Part shown: positions 48,501-59,557 of the stretch, piece by piece
How the letters are laid out: every line of letters starts with the position of its first letter
Numbering within the stretch: the first letter of the stretch is position 1
DNA from: Daucus carota subsp. sativus
Taxonomy: Eukaryota; Streptophyta; Magnoliopsida; Apiales; Apiaceae
NCBI RefSeq assembly: GCF_001625215.2
Contig: NC_030387.2
Coordinates: 36,107,606-36,171,605, forward strand
Direction of reading: 5' to 3'
DNA length: 64,000 nt
The notes under the pieces: generated by a model
Databases searched by the model: none
Seen by the model: only the letters and a program-made list of their open reading frames with translations
What the model was told of the DNA's origin: nothing
Program-made: the position numbers and the translations under genes

Positions 48501-51500
48501 AGATCCGAAGACACCACCCCAACTTGCATCTGACACTCTGAGTCGGGTTTTGGTACTGACAAAGACGATACCACTGAGAGTGCACCCAATTCTGCACTTG
48601 TTCCTCCTAGGATGCCCGTTCCCGAGCCTGCTCCTATCTCAATTGAACCTTCTGATTTGCTTAGGCCTATACCTAAGTCTTCCTCTGGACCTCAAGGCCC
48701 TCCAGGTAGGGATTCTACGGAGTTTCAGGCATTAATTGACAGGGTGGCTTATGAGAATAAGAACTGAGTAGCTGGGTCCAGGCTGAGTGGGAGTACATGA
48801 TGAGAGCTGTGGAGAAGATAGCCAGCAGGTGTCTGCGAGAGGAGCTGATGGTTCTTTAGAGGAGTCTCGTAGGCTCACGAAGATAGTGAGGACTAAGCAT
48901 ACCGCCAGGAAGAATAGTTCTTACCAATATATATTTTACTATACTTTTGGCTCGTCTTTTCAGGTAGGGTATTTGTGAGAGTGTTATTTTATAAGTATTA
49001 ACTATGTCAATTCTAAGAATTACAAGTGTAACTTCATATTGGAGTTATGTTTCTAACCTCATTACGAGATGTAATAATATTTAGTTTTGCTTCTTTCATA
49101 CTATAACCTGCGATAAGTCTAGAGGGCATCGGGGTCGCAATATTATATGTATTTTTTGCATGTAACTCCCCGGATTGATTGGGAGGGTGTCACTTCTCTT
49201 TTAGTTGGGAAAATCAAAAACAAGAGGGAGAGTCAGGAAGATGATGGTTTAAGAAAGATCATGTCAGCAATCAGGTTTATATATTTTTACTCAGTTTTAT
49301 GGGTCTGTTTAACTATTCTAAAGGAAGGATCCATTGAACTTGCTGATTTTGGCTGGAATTCCATAGACGCTGATGTACTAGCTCATGTTTCCACTAGGTG
49401 GTTCCGCTACATTTATAAGTAGTACTTTTTTTTAGTTGGTGATTTAACATATTCTTTTGCACTAGGTTCTGCAAGTTGAATCCTTAATGATAAAGGTCCG
49501 TTCATCTGGGTTAGATATTTTTGAGTTTCTAAAAAGTTCTGATCAACCTCTCCCTGTTGAATTGAGCACGGCATCTCTTGAGGTACTTTCTGTTTCATTG
49601 CTATATGAACATGATCTGATTCTGAGTAGCTCTTTAATTTAGTTTGTATATGCTTTGTTATGGCCAAAAAGGATACCCGTTGATAGTTAACCTAATTTGA
49701 GTGAAGGACAGCATCTACAAGCCTTAATGCTCATCAGTTTCTGCCCAATCCTGAACACTCTGTGTTTACAACAGCAAGTACAGTAGAACCTTTCTAAAAT
49801 AATATTCGATAATATAATCACCTTTCGAGAATAGTAAATTTTTCGGTCTCGACACAGACCAACTAAAAAGGTTATCAAGTCAATAAGATAACAAGGTGAT
49901 ATTTTATAATAGTTTAATATATAAATCAGTTGTTCCTTTAATATCATATATTGATTATTTCAAACTTACAAATCTATCTAATATTAACATCGTAAGGTAT
50001 GATTCCATGCTTGTTATCTTCTCCTTAATTTTATCTTGTTGAAACTTATGTCAAGTTTTCCTTGCTACATCTAAATTCTGGTATGGATAGTTTTAGATGC
50101 GATAAGTGTCTTTTTGCTTAACTAACTCCAAGGCAGCATACTGCCTCTAATTTCCCATCAACTTCTTTCTCAAGGATGATATTAACAATATCTTATAAAC
50201 TTCATTTCACATGGATATTTCAATAGGTTATTGATGTCTATTATGCTGGAATATCATTACATATATAAGACTACTAATATTATAGTATACATAATCTTTT
50301 GTAAATAAATTTACTACATGAATGAGTACTGATTCTATATTTAAGATGCTTAAATTATTAATAAAAAATATTTGTGGAAATAAATAAAGTTCACTCTTTA
50401 AATTAATAACATCAATTTATTTGACTAATTAATACCTCTCTAATTTATATATAGATATAGTAAAAAAAAAAGTTGCCCGTCAATATTTATTTGTAGAAGT
50501 TTTTCTATATTACTCAAGTGTTAAGCATATGCAGTAAATTTGCTAGGTAGGACAAAAAACACACACGCATAGAGATGTGTTGATATTCTAATAGGTTTGA
50601 CTTGTACAGCACTGCCTCCAAAAACTTAAGCATTTGGGATTGGAACAAACATCAGCTGTTATCACAAAAGCTACAAGGGATCAGGTGGAGGGCTCTGGAC
50701 CCACTTCAGATTGTCTGGTAAAAATTACAGATTCTTTGAGCTTAAAGTCCAATCAGGAACTTCTTATAGAGGCTGTGGCCCTTGAAAAGTTAAAAGAGAA
50801 TGCCGAGCAAGCTGAAAAAAATGTTGAAGTTGACTATCTTGATCAACTATTAGCTCTTGTTACCTACATGCATGAGCGGCTTGTTCTGCTGAAACAGTCT
50901 GAGAGTTATAACACTGTTCAAATACCTGCTGATTTCTGTTGCCCTCTCTCGCTTGAGCTCATGACAGACCCTGTAATTGTGGCTTCAGGACAGACCTATG
51001 AGCGGGCTTTCATCCGAAAATGGATTGATCTTGGGCTCACTGTTTGCCCAAAGACGCGCCAAGTTTTGGCACATACTAATCTTATCCCTAACTACACTGT
51101 AAAGGCACTGGTTGCCCATTGGTGTGAATCAAATGGCGTAAAGCTGCCTGACCCCATGAGGTCAATGAATTTAAACATACCTTCTTCTCTCCTTAGACAT
51201 GCAGCATCTGGTGCACCCCGAGATTCACAAACGGCTCCAGACTCTGCATACTCAAGCGGTTCGCCAGGAAATAACTTCATCTCATCTAGTGTAACCAATC
51301 GGGAGGGAACTTCTCCATCACGTCCACGCTCATCTTCTGAGGATTCCTTGTCTGAGGAAGCTGAAAACGGGCATGCTTTAAACATTGATAGCTTGTCCCC
51401 CAGAAGATCTGAAAACAGGCAAGCGAATTTGGGGGATAAAAATTTGGATTCGGGTTCCCGAACCACAATGTCACCTACTGGAGAAATGCCCAATGTTTCG

Positions 51501-52784
51501 AGGACTAATGGGTCATTATCACATGGTCATAATAGGACAAGCTCAGCCTCTAGCACACTTTCTAATGCAAACTTTTCACAAGGAATCCCTGGCGATAACA
51601 ACGAGGCCTCCTCACTGGTCACGGCATACAGTATTGATGATTCAGGTGAGCTTACATCAGAACGCCAGTCTGCTGCTACTTTGTCCTCTGCTCAGAGAGA
51701 GCCTGAGTTTTCACCCCGATTTGAGACAAGATCTCGAACTCAGTCAATTTGGCGCAGGCCTTCTGATCGATTTGTTCCTAGAATTGTGTCTTCTCCTGCT
51801 GTTGAGACAAGGGCTATACCTACTGCTGTCGAGATCCAGATTCAGAAGATGGTTCAGGATTTAAAGAGCACTTCGATGGAAGAACAAAGAGATGCTACAG
51901 CTGAACTTCGTTTACTTGCAAAACATAACATGGACAATCGTATTGTAATTGCAAACTGCGGTGGCATACCCTTGTTGGTCAATCTACTTCGATCAACAGA
52001 CGCAACAACACAGGAAAATGCTGTCACTGCACTTCTTAATCTGTCAATCAATGATAACAACAAGGCTGCTATAGGAAACGCTGATGCAATTGATCCACTA
52101 ATTTATGTCCTTGAGTCGGGGACCGCTGAAGCTAAAGAAAATTCTGCTGCCACACTTTTCAGTTTGTCAGTGATTGAGGATAACAAAGTCAAGATTGGGA
52201 GATCTGGTGCAATTCAACCTCTGGTTGATTTGTTGGGGCATGGAACTCCTAGGGGAAAGAAAGATGCAGCCACAGCTTTGTTCAATTTGTCAATTTTTCA
52301 TGAAAACAAGGCCCGCATTGTGCAGGCTGGTGCAGTGAAGTACCTTGTGGAACTGATGGACCCTGCAGCAGGCATGGTTGATAAAGCCGTTGCTGTTTTG
52401 TCAAATCTTGCTACTATTCATGAGGGAAGGGCAGCAATTGGCCAGGAAGGAGGTATTCCTGTCCTTGTTGAAGTTGTTGAACTGGGATCTGCAAGAGGGA
52501 AGGAAAATGCAGCTGCTGCCCTTTTACAGCTTTGCACTAACAGCAGTAGATTTTGCAATATGGTACTCCAGGAAGGAGCTGTCCCACCGTTAGTGGCTTT
52601 GTCACAGTCGGGCACCCCAAGAGCAAAGGAAAAGGTTCTCTGCCTAATTAAAATTTTACTCCCTAAAAAATATACTTGATTCTACTATGAATACATCTTA
52701 CACTAATATTTTGTTTGCTTGCAGGCTCAAGCGCTTCTGAGCTACTTCAGAAACCAACGACATGGCAATGGTGGTAGAGGATAA
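45570..52784 (+). CDS. PUB4: U-box/ARM-repeat E3 ubiquitin ligase, PUB4-like (825 aa)
   Basis: Coding exons are 45570-45845, 49466-49582, 50610-52634 and 52725-52784; every junction is GT-AG and falls between codons, giving 826 codons with the TAA. The product is a plant U-box E3 ligase. The U-box at about 237-310 (starts [20 protein letters not shown]) recruits the E2 enzyme. An N-terminal UND domain precedes it, and ARM repeats from about 538 to the end bind the substrate. The N-terminus [14 protein letters not shown] and the C-terminus [13 protein letters not shown] match Arabidopsis PUB4, and the length (826 there) agrees. An in-frame ATG 15 bases upstream (45555) lies before the presumed acceptor and is not chosen. 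The first coding intron (3.6 kb) holds a Stowaway, a hAT-like element and a 2-kb inverted repeat. If the last intron is retained, the frame ends at 52679 with a different 15-residue tail. Confidence 0.96.
45847..45945. repeat. Pyrimidine microsatellite in PUB4 intron
   Basis: A compound TCTC/CTAT simple repeat lies directly after the donor of the first coding exon, ending in several TATC units. It is a slippage-prone tract beside the splice site. Confidence 0.9.
46008..46248. mobile_element. Stowaway MITE, 241 bp, TA TSD, in PUB4 intron
   Basis: The left end is CTCCCTCCGTCCCTTTTTAG and the right end is the complement of CTCCCTATGTCTCTTTTTAG. TA flanks both sides (46006-46007 and 46249-46250). 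The inverted repeats extend for about 40 bp (TTGTCACATTT inside). It is non-coding. Confidence 0.93.
46510..46886. mobile_element. hAT-like MITE, 377 bp, exact 8-bp TSD, in PUB4 intron
   Basis: The ends are TAGGGTTGTAATAC and the complement of TAATGCTGTAATTC. The exact repeat TAGTTGGG flanks both sides (46502-46509 and 46887-46894). The interior has GCTCGA/GACTCG words. It belongs with the 378-bp element at 6424-6801 by ends, length and word content, but is more decayed inside. Confidence 0.9.
47212..49193. mobile_element. Fold-back element with 1-kb inverted arms in PUB4 intron
   Basis: The left arm (about 47212-48224) and right arm (about 48248-49193) are inverted copies separated by about 23 bp. 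Matching blocks can be followed along the whole length. They include the ends (GTGACTCCCTCCCAATCCGG against its near-complement at 49170-49193), a shared broken reading frame, and the centre (AACAAGTGGCTCCTTTCAAC against its complement near 48270). Both arms encode versions of the same polypeptide with words such as [15 protein letters not shown] and FYYTFGS, broken by stops and frameshifts in each. The family is not recognised. It may be a fold-back DNA transposon or two short retroelement copies inserted head to head. Transcription through the intron would give a long hairpin RNA. Confidence 0.75.
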
Positions 52785-55340
52785 CTGCGAAAGTTTAAAG
52801 TGGTATGTCCTCTAATGTTTAAAGTAAGAGTCATACAGTGTACATTTGATGTTGCAAATAATGCATTTGAATGTTGTAGTTCTTTTATGTGTGTACTTAA
52901 TTTTAAAAAAGCCGGAGAAAGAAAGAAAAGAACTGATTTAAGGGAGGCTTATTAGGCCCTTTGGTAGTGACTTTGTGAATTGTCAAACTTTGTATATGTA
53001 GCTCAATTTTTGCAGCTTCTGTATGTATCTGGGGCCACAGATTATTTATATTTTAAAGAGAAAATATAGTTATGTGTTTTTAGTTTTCCCCTTATTTTGA
53101 GATTAATTCGACCGTGATAAACAAGTTTGGTTTCGGCTGATATAGACTTCTACAAGAAAACATTTGTTTTGCTGTGATATATAAGTCGTAAATATGTATA
53201 TTCATATTGGAATAGTTGTGACTGTGTATGAGGTCCCATGTAATATAGTACAAGCATGTAGTGACACTGTGACACCCAGCTAACCGAGCAGACTGCTGAA
53301 CTGATTTGAATGTAAGAAAGATTAATTGTTTTTATATGCTGTAAAGTATTTATCGAAAATAAGTGTACAAGTTGAACTCTTATGTACATAATGTCCGTGA
53401 GAACAAGCTGTAAATTACTCGGCCAGAGTTGACGGACGAAGAGAGGGGAGGGGTGTGATTAACAATGAGGAAACTGTGTGGACAATGTTGAGACGTGTTC
53501 CTGTCAATTCCATGTTACAGAAAATGGCAACTTTATTTTTCAGTGGCCTGTTTTAAAACCCTTTGGACGATTGGGTACAGATTATAGTAGTGCTAAATTT
53601 TGAATAGAAGTATAGAGAAAATATCTTATGGTTGAAACTGTATAGAAGATAGATTGTCGGAGTATTTGTTCGCTGAAAATGGTTGGTTAAATTAGACTCA
53701 TAAAATGTTATGCAAAATTTGCTAAATCGTAAAATCGGTAAGCTATTTTACTTCGATGTTATTGGCTTCATTGATCGGTTATATTTTAAAAATGAGATGT
53801 TATTATTTCAAGTTATGAATAAAATATGTAATTAATCGGTTAGCTATGAAAAGGATAATACGTGATTGGGGTGAATAGAATCTTACATATTATTTATAGT
53901 TTTATTTATGATATGATAATTGAATTTTAACTAACGTTTCGGTGGTACTCTTATTCAGTTATTCTTACTTTTAGTGAAAGAGGGTGTCAAAAAAAAACAT
54001 GTTAACATTACTACAAATTTTGTTCAACTCTTTCAATGTTATTCATCCCAGCCAAAGGTGCAGCGAAACACGAAATGAAATTGAACCGACACAAAAATGG
54101 GACACGCTTCTAGTTTGATACTAGAAATTCATGGAGTCTGATGATTTGACACTGTATATATTAAGTTTAGCCGTTAAAATAATTTTGTTAATTAATTTCT
54201 TTGAATAACTGATGTGTGATTCTTTATACTTTAAAAAAGTTGAGGAATTCATCCCTCAATTCACTTTCAAATCCTGGGGCCATCATATATTTATATTATG
54301 CTCGAGAATTAAACAATTTGATACGGCTCAAATTATAGCATTCTCGTTAGGATGTCGTGTTCGATCTTATTCAGAATATTGTTTATAGTTTAATTTGAAA
54401 AGAAAAAAAATCAAAACTTGTATTCATATGTTATCATTCCCGTTTGCTTCTCTAATAATCTGAATAATCCAGTCACAATTATTCAAATAAAATCATCTTC
54501 TCCTGGTACAGTACCACATCCACATTCCCCACACGCGCATTATTTTAACGGACCCCAATTTTTTGGACATAAATAACGTGGGGGTTACACGCCATTTTCT
54601 TTATCTGCCGCGGTTACATTTTCTTTATCTGCCTCAGTTACAACCTCAGTTACAATTTCTCAACTTGATGCACGGGGTTATGTTTTAGCTGACCAACTTT
54701 TTTGCTATTGAATTGACTATACAATTATTAAAAAAATTTGAAGTGACAATATAAATTATAAAACGTGAGAATTTTAAATATGTTGCTTATCTGAAAAAAA
54801 CACAAATTATTGAAAGTTTTTCGACAAACTGAAATCCAGCTAATATCCGAACTAATTTCCCATGGTACAACAAAGAAATTCTGTAAACACAACAAGTCAA
54901 TGGAATAAATATGACATGTGTTTTACTAAGAGGTCTTTTTGTTTGGTGAGCAGTCAATGCCTAGTTATGGCGACAGAATTGTGGAGCAAATAAAGGATAG
55001 CAGTAATATTCACTCCTGTTCAATCTATCATAGCAGTCGGTTTGATGCAAAAGAAAAGGAGTAAACACGTGTAAACAGGAAGATTGAAAAATAAATAAAA
55101 TAGGTGACAAAACAATAAAGATAATAATCCACAAAAGAGAGAAGCAATAGAATAGATACAAAGAAAGAAAGAAAGATTGATTCCTAAAAGTAACACTAGA
55201 ATAAATAAAAAAGAAACCAATGTGGCCAACAGCAGAAGAGATCAGATCCACAGAACAGCTCTGTGGTGATCATGGTATAACACTATACTCATACATTTAT
55301 CGGAAAACAAATCGGGTCGGTCGGGTTATTTGACAACAAT
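52785..55340. other. PUB4 3' region and intergenic DNA
   Basis: Probable 3' untranslated sequence reaches to about 53100. Beyond that no gene is supported. Positions 54590-54665 repeat GGTTACATTTTCTTTATCTG-type words. The minus-strand frames at 54961-55251 are low-complexity and show no family features. The end is the 3' flank of the AGP gene. Confidence 0.4.
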
Positions 55341-56564
55341 TTAGAAAAGCATTCCAAACACGGCCCATCCCAACACGAGGCTTCCCACTATCTTTTGCAC
55401 GCTCTTCAAGCTCTCTGCTCCACTCTGCATTTTTGTCAGTACACACAACGTTAGTCTTCATGTTTTAAATACATTTATTTACTACTCCCTCCGTCCCCTT
55501 TTACTTGTCCCTTTTGGAAAAAAAAACGCATATTAAGAAAATGTTACTTGGATATCTTGTTTTCATACATATCCCTAATAAATGTAATGAATTAGATAGA
55601 GTTGTGTGTATATATATGCTAGTCAAACATTGGAAGTTGTTACTTTTTGAAAAAACATACAAAAAGTTGCTTTGAAAAGAGAAGTGGACAAGTAATTTGG
55701 GACAAATTTTTTTTTCAAAGTGGACATGTAAAAGGGGACGGAGGGAGTATTTATTTATTACAAGAAACATATACGACCGTTTCTTTAAACTAAACGGTCC
55801 GAGTGACATGTAAGTTTGATTTAAACGTGCGTTTAATTGTAGTAACCGCTTAATTCTTTGATTGCATAATTTAAAAACTCAGATCTGAATTATAAGTCAT
55901 ATTTAAGTTAAATAAATCTAAGAAAAATGCAGTTACCTACCAAATCCATGTCAGATATAATTACTAAAGGACTGTGGCATATGCATGTAACGTATATGAG
56001 TAATGCGTGATGCGAGATCTATGTGTATACCTCGTCGGCGAGTGAAGGAGCGGGCGAGTCGGAAGAATCGGGTCCGGGAGCTTCGGCGGGGGGAGCCGGC
56101 GGGCTGGAAAGATCCGGTGACGGAGCCGGTGACGGTGAGGAAGCCTTCTTCCCCTTCTTCTTTGACGGAGCTGGTGCAGGCACGGCGGCAGTGGGTGCAC
56201 TCACGGGCGCGACTTCCGGCGTCGGTGCTGGCGGCGACAATGTCGGTGTGGGCACTGGTGGTGAACTCACTGGAACCTCTGCCGGCGGTGCAGCCACCGG
56301 TGCGGCGACGGGTGCTTTGACTGGAGCGGGTGTGGGTGGGGCCGACACTGGGGCGGGGGTGGGTGGGGCCGACACTGGGGCGGCTGTCGGCGTGACTGTC
56401 GGTGCCGCGACGGGAGCCGGTGCTTTCGGTTTAGTCGGGGGCTGAGATTTTTGTGGGGGAGATTGTGTCGGTGCGTTCGCTGGGGCTGCGCCAGGAGACT
56501 GGGCTGATGCGTTAGATAAAACAATACATATCAATGCGCACGCCAACACAGATCTGTAATCCAT
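55341..56564 (-). CDS. Lysine-rich classical arabinogalactan protein, GPI-anchored (205 aa)
   Basis: Exon 1 is 56564-56031 and exon 2 is 55424-55341 (minus strand), joined by a GT-AG intron, giving 205 residues plus TAA. Residues 1-21 are a signal peptide ending ASA|Q. The body is rich in Ala-Pro, Ser-Pro and Thr-Pro, including a repeated VSAPPTPAP unit, whose prolines become hydroxylated and carry arabinogalactan chains. A basic SKKKGKK patch at about 134-140 marks the lysine-rich AGP17/18/19 group. The second exon supplies the C-terminal hydrophobic tail (SLVLGWAVFGMLF) needed for GPI anchoring, with likely cleavage near the Ser-Gly-Ala at the exon junction. The product should sit on the outer plasma membrane and wall. 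A GTG upstream in frame is rejected because ATG 56564 starts a proper signal peptide. The intron contains a Stowaway element. The leader upstream is CT-rich. Confidence 0.93.
55485..55747. mobile_element. Stowaway MITE, 263 bp, TA TSD, in AGP intron
   Basis: The left end is CTCCCTCCGTCCCCTTTTAC and the right end is the complement of CTCCCTCCGTCCCCTTTTAC, so the terminal repeats are perfect over 20 bp. TA flanks both sides (55483-55484 and 55748-55749). It is the best-preserved Stowaway in the window and makes up about 43% of the AGP intron. Confidence 0.95.
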
Positions 56565-57318
56565 TTCTACTTTCACTTTTGTGTTTTGTTAATCGAGAGA
56601 GAGAGAGATTGAGAGAGATTTTGTTTGAGAGAGATGTGTTGAGGGGAGAGGGGGAGAAGAGTATAAGTAGTGGGAGAGAGAATGAGGAGAGGGAGTTGGA
56701 TTGTATACGTGTAAATGAGGAGCCCCGAAGGTTCGACATGTGTGTGGGGCCATGCATTACCCGACAAATTTTACAAACGGTAATGTGGAAATTAATAGTA
56801 TTATACAGTCTGTTTTTTGGTATTTCATATTCATATTTTTATTCATTTATTCCCGTTTTCAATTTTAATTGCACAGGGGCCACGGCGCATGTGAATATCT
56901 TCAATCTTTGATTCTGTGCGGGGTCCTTGATTGATTTCGCTAGCCTACTTTGCTCTCTTTTATGTTTCGGTAAAAAAGATACTCAAATTCGTTTCTTGTA
57001 ATGGTAAAATTTTCTGTCAAAAGTCTTTTCTACTGGACATGTGTGATGGGTTCATAGTTTCGTAAACATTGTTTCATTTTAGTTTGATTGTAAATTCTAT
57101 TTATTTTTACTTTTTTATGTGGGCTCTGCAGGAAAGGTGAGTGAGATATTTAAGGGGGACAGCGGGTAAAAAAGAAAGCAGGAGTATTAAATTATATGGT
57201 GGTTGGCTTTATTAAACATATCATATTTTTTGCTAGTATCATCATCAAATCAATAATGGAAATGTGGAGCCACATCATCATAGATTGATTGGTTAAACTA
57301 AGGCTTGGAAGAGGGTCA
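56565..57318 (-). promoter_or_regulatory. Leader and upstream region of the AGP gene
   Basis: Positions 56595-56700 are GA-rich on the plus strand, giving a CT-rich leader on the coding strand. This is common in highly expressed plant genes. No TATA box is assigned with confidence. The rest shows no feature. Confidence 0.4.
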
Positions 57319-57765
57319 GGGAGTGTATTGAGAATTTGAAAAACACTTTTCTAATTCATAAAATATGAGAATATTCAATTCAGATTTTAAATATGCATCA
57401 AAATTTTGAGTTATTTAATAGAGATTTTAAATCATGATATAAAATCTGATGATATTCGATAAAAATTTTAAATTATACTTAAAATTTTGATAACATTAAA
57501 TTAGGATTGTTTAAAATTCATTAGAATTTGATGGTATTTAAATGCTAGTGGATTTTTTTAGACTTTATAAAATGACGGAGTTTGTGAGATTATTCAGTAT
57601 ATTTTAAGGATTTTGAAGTATAGTTCTTAAATCCTTAAAAAAAATCAAAATCACTTTATCAAGAATCAATTATGCTACATTTTATAAAGAATTCACACAA
57701 AATCAAATTTACATGCAATTCATAAAGTAAAAATAATTCATTAAAATTTTAGTTGAATACACCCC
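57319..57765. mobile_element. AT-rich MITE of the GGGTGTATTCAAT family, 447 bp
   Basis: The left end GGGAGTGTATTGAGAATTTG and the right end (complement of GGGGTGTATTCAACTAAAAT) are inverted repeats. TCA precedes and TAA follows, consistent with a TWA target duplication after one mutation. It shares long word order with the elements at 43490-43860 and 43981-44440. Confidence 0.7.
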
Positions 57766-58481
57766 TAATTAATTTATACTTGATTTCATTGGCATATATC
57801 ACATCGAGAGTAAATTTTCAATATTATTTTTTAAAAGAAAGATTTTGATAAGTCATTATCATATGCATTTATTATTTTATAAGTTGGCGAATAATAATAA
57901 TTAATCACCGATCAAATCCTGTTTTACAGCTTGTCGAATTTATTGAATATCTGATATTCAATTAATCATCTAAATAATATCTGATCAATTCAATTAATCT
58001 CCAATTATTCAGTATCTTAATTGACTAAATTTGAATCTCGCTTTTTATAATACCGCAATCACTTGTTACCCCTTAATTATTTTAAAGCAAAATAAAAATC
58101 ATGTTCTCATTATAATTGTGGATAATTTTTGATATTTTATCTTTTTATATTTGATATATGAATAATTACAAAAATATAGAGATATTGTGTGGACTGGTTT
58201 TGGACGTTTTGGTAGAGCAGAGATGAAACGGACCTTGGCAACATATAGCCACATAGGGTACAGCTGGATTTACGCGGCACCTAATAGCTAATATTGTGAC
58301 AACAACTTCTAGCCTTTTAGCAACTGCACCGTCAATGTGGGGGTCCCATGTCAAGCCATGCTATTTTGTTGCCACTCGCGTTTCTATCCGTTAGACTTCT
58401 GTCAGATGTTCTAATCAGCCGGATCTGCCGGTGCTTATACGAGAAATATGTGTACCAAATAATTGTCCTCTTATATTTTTA
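57766..58481. other. Intergenic, no gene seen
   Basis: AT-rich sequence with a short higher-GC patch at 58190-58440. The minus-strand open frame at 58166-58354 has no family features. No repeat boundary is seen until the Helitron-type end at 58482. Confidence 0.4.
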
Positions 58482-58515
58482 CTAGTATGTTTGCCCGCGT
58501 TGCGGGTGGATCAAT
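58482..58515 (-). mobile_element. Helitron-type 3' terminus (minus strand)
   Basis: Read on the minus strand, a perfect hairpin CCCGC-AAC-GCGGG (58506-58494) is followed after eight bases by CTAG|T (58485-58482, then T). This is the 3' signature of plant Helitrons and resembles the mini-Helitron end at 43142-43169. The element body should extend to the right, through the gene-fragment region. No matching 5' TC end was found within the window, so it may end beyond 64000, or a short copy may end in the AT-rich DNA near 58900-59050. Confidence 0.6.
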
Positions 58516-58885
58516 TAAATTCTGTTCCCAACATGATAATAAAATTTTATATTTATAAAATAATTTTTTTTTCTATATTAATTAATTATATTGAATTAAT
58601 TAATTGATAAGTAATTTCTATGTTAATAAACCCTTTTTTTTGCTAAGATTGTTTTATCTTGTCTTTTTTTTTTCTTTGTGTTTGTGTAGATAAATATTTG
58701 TTTGCGAATAGTTTTTTTGTTTTTTAGTGTTGAAATGTAAAGAATTTAATATTTATATTTTTTGACAATAATAAAAAATTAATTAAATAAGCTTGTAATG
58801 TTTGAATAGTAAATATAATTTCTTTGCTCTCAACTATTTTCTTTTTGAAAATAAAAAAAATCATTATTTTTTAAAAGTGTTCGAA

Positions 58886-58894
58886 ATATAAATT

Positions 58895-58929
<35 letters not shown>

Positions 58930-58930
58930 A
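58886..58930. repeat. (TA)n microsatellite
   Basis: A run of TA dinucleotides lies inside otherwise T-rich sequence. It has no other content. Confidence 0.9.
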
Positions 58931-59085
58931 AAAAGAAGTAATGCTTGCATGCTACACATGGCAAATATGATTTTTTGGTTCAATTTTTTAAATATTTGTT
59001 TTGTAATTGGATATATAAATATTTTACCACAAAAAGAAATATAGATATTATATCAATCTATTACAATAATACCAAGGGAATACTT

Positions 59086-59215
59086 TATCTCTGTGGCAGT
59101 TCAATAAAAGCTATAATGTCCTCATGAATGTTTGCCTGAATATTATCACTGCTAATAAGCAACTTCCATGGTCCTGGTGGAAGTGTCTGAATAGGGGCCG
59201 TGAAATTTTGATCCC
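59086..59215 (-). pseudogene. Unassigned exon-like piece
   Basis: On the minus strand a frame of about 40 codons reads NFTAPIQTLPPGPWKLLISS and continues to IELPQR before a TAA at about 59086. LPPGPWK also occurs near the start of plant P450s, but the following residues do not fit. The composition is protein-like. The origin is unknown. Confidence 0.25.
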
Positions 59216-59436
59216 CTGGTTGTTTCTAAATGGTGAAACCAAAAACAGGATGACAGAGCAGTGATAGGGAGAAATATTGTTGTAAGAAAGATTTATGAAG
59301 TTTGATTACAGTATATAAATATTTGAACTTATACTTCTAAACCTGAGACTTTGGAGTTGAAGTAACCTGCAACTTATTTATAGTAGCAGACCAATTAACA
59401 TATAATAGCTTTAACATTCTTATTCAATTCAGAAAG

Positions 59437-59530
59437 TATAACATTGATACACTATAAGTTTAGTGCAAAGGTAGTGTTATGCTTATAACATTGATACACT
59501 ATAAGTTTAGTGCAAAGGTAGCGTTATGCT
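59437..59530. repeat. 47-bp tandem duplication
   Basis: Two copies of a 47-bp unit starting TATAACATTGATACACTATA (59437 and 59484) differ at a single position (AGTG against AGCG near the end). The duplication is very recent. It lies just downstream of the reductase fragment. Confidence 0.92.
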
Positions 59531-59557
59531 TAATGTAGCAGACAAAATAGACTTGGT

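Noticed and set aside
51092..51864. Alternative frames within the PUB4 exon
   Set aside because: They overlap the well-supported U-box/ARM frame and have no independent features.
56003..56445. Plus-strand open frames opposite the AGP gene
   Set aside because: They mirror the GC-rich proline repeats of the AGP coding strand; the minus-strand model has a signal peptide, an intron and a GPI tail.
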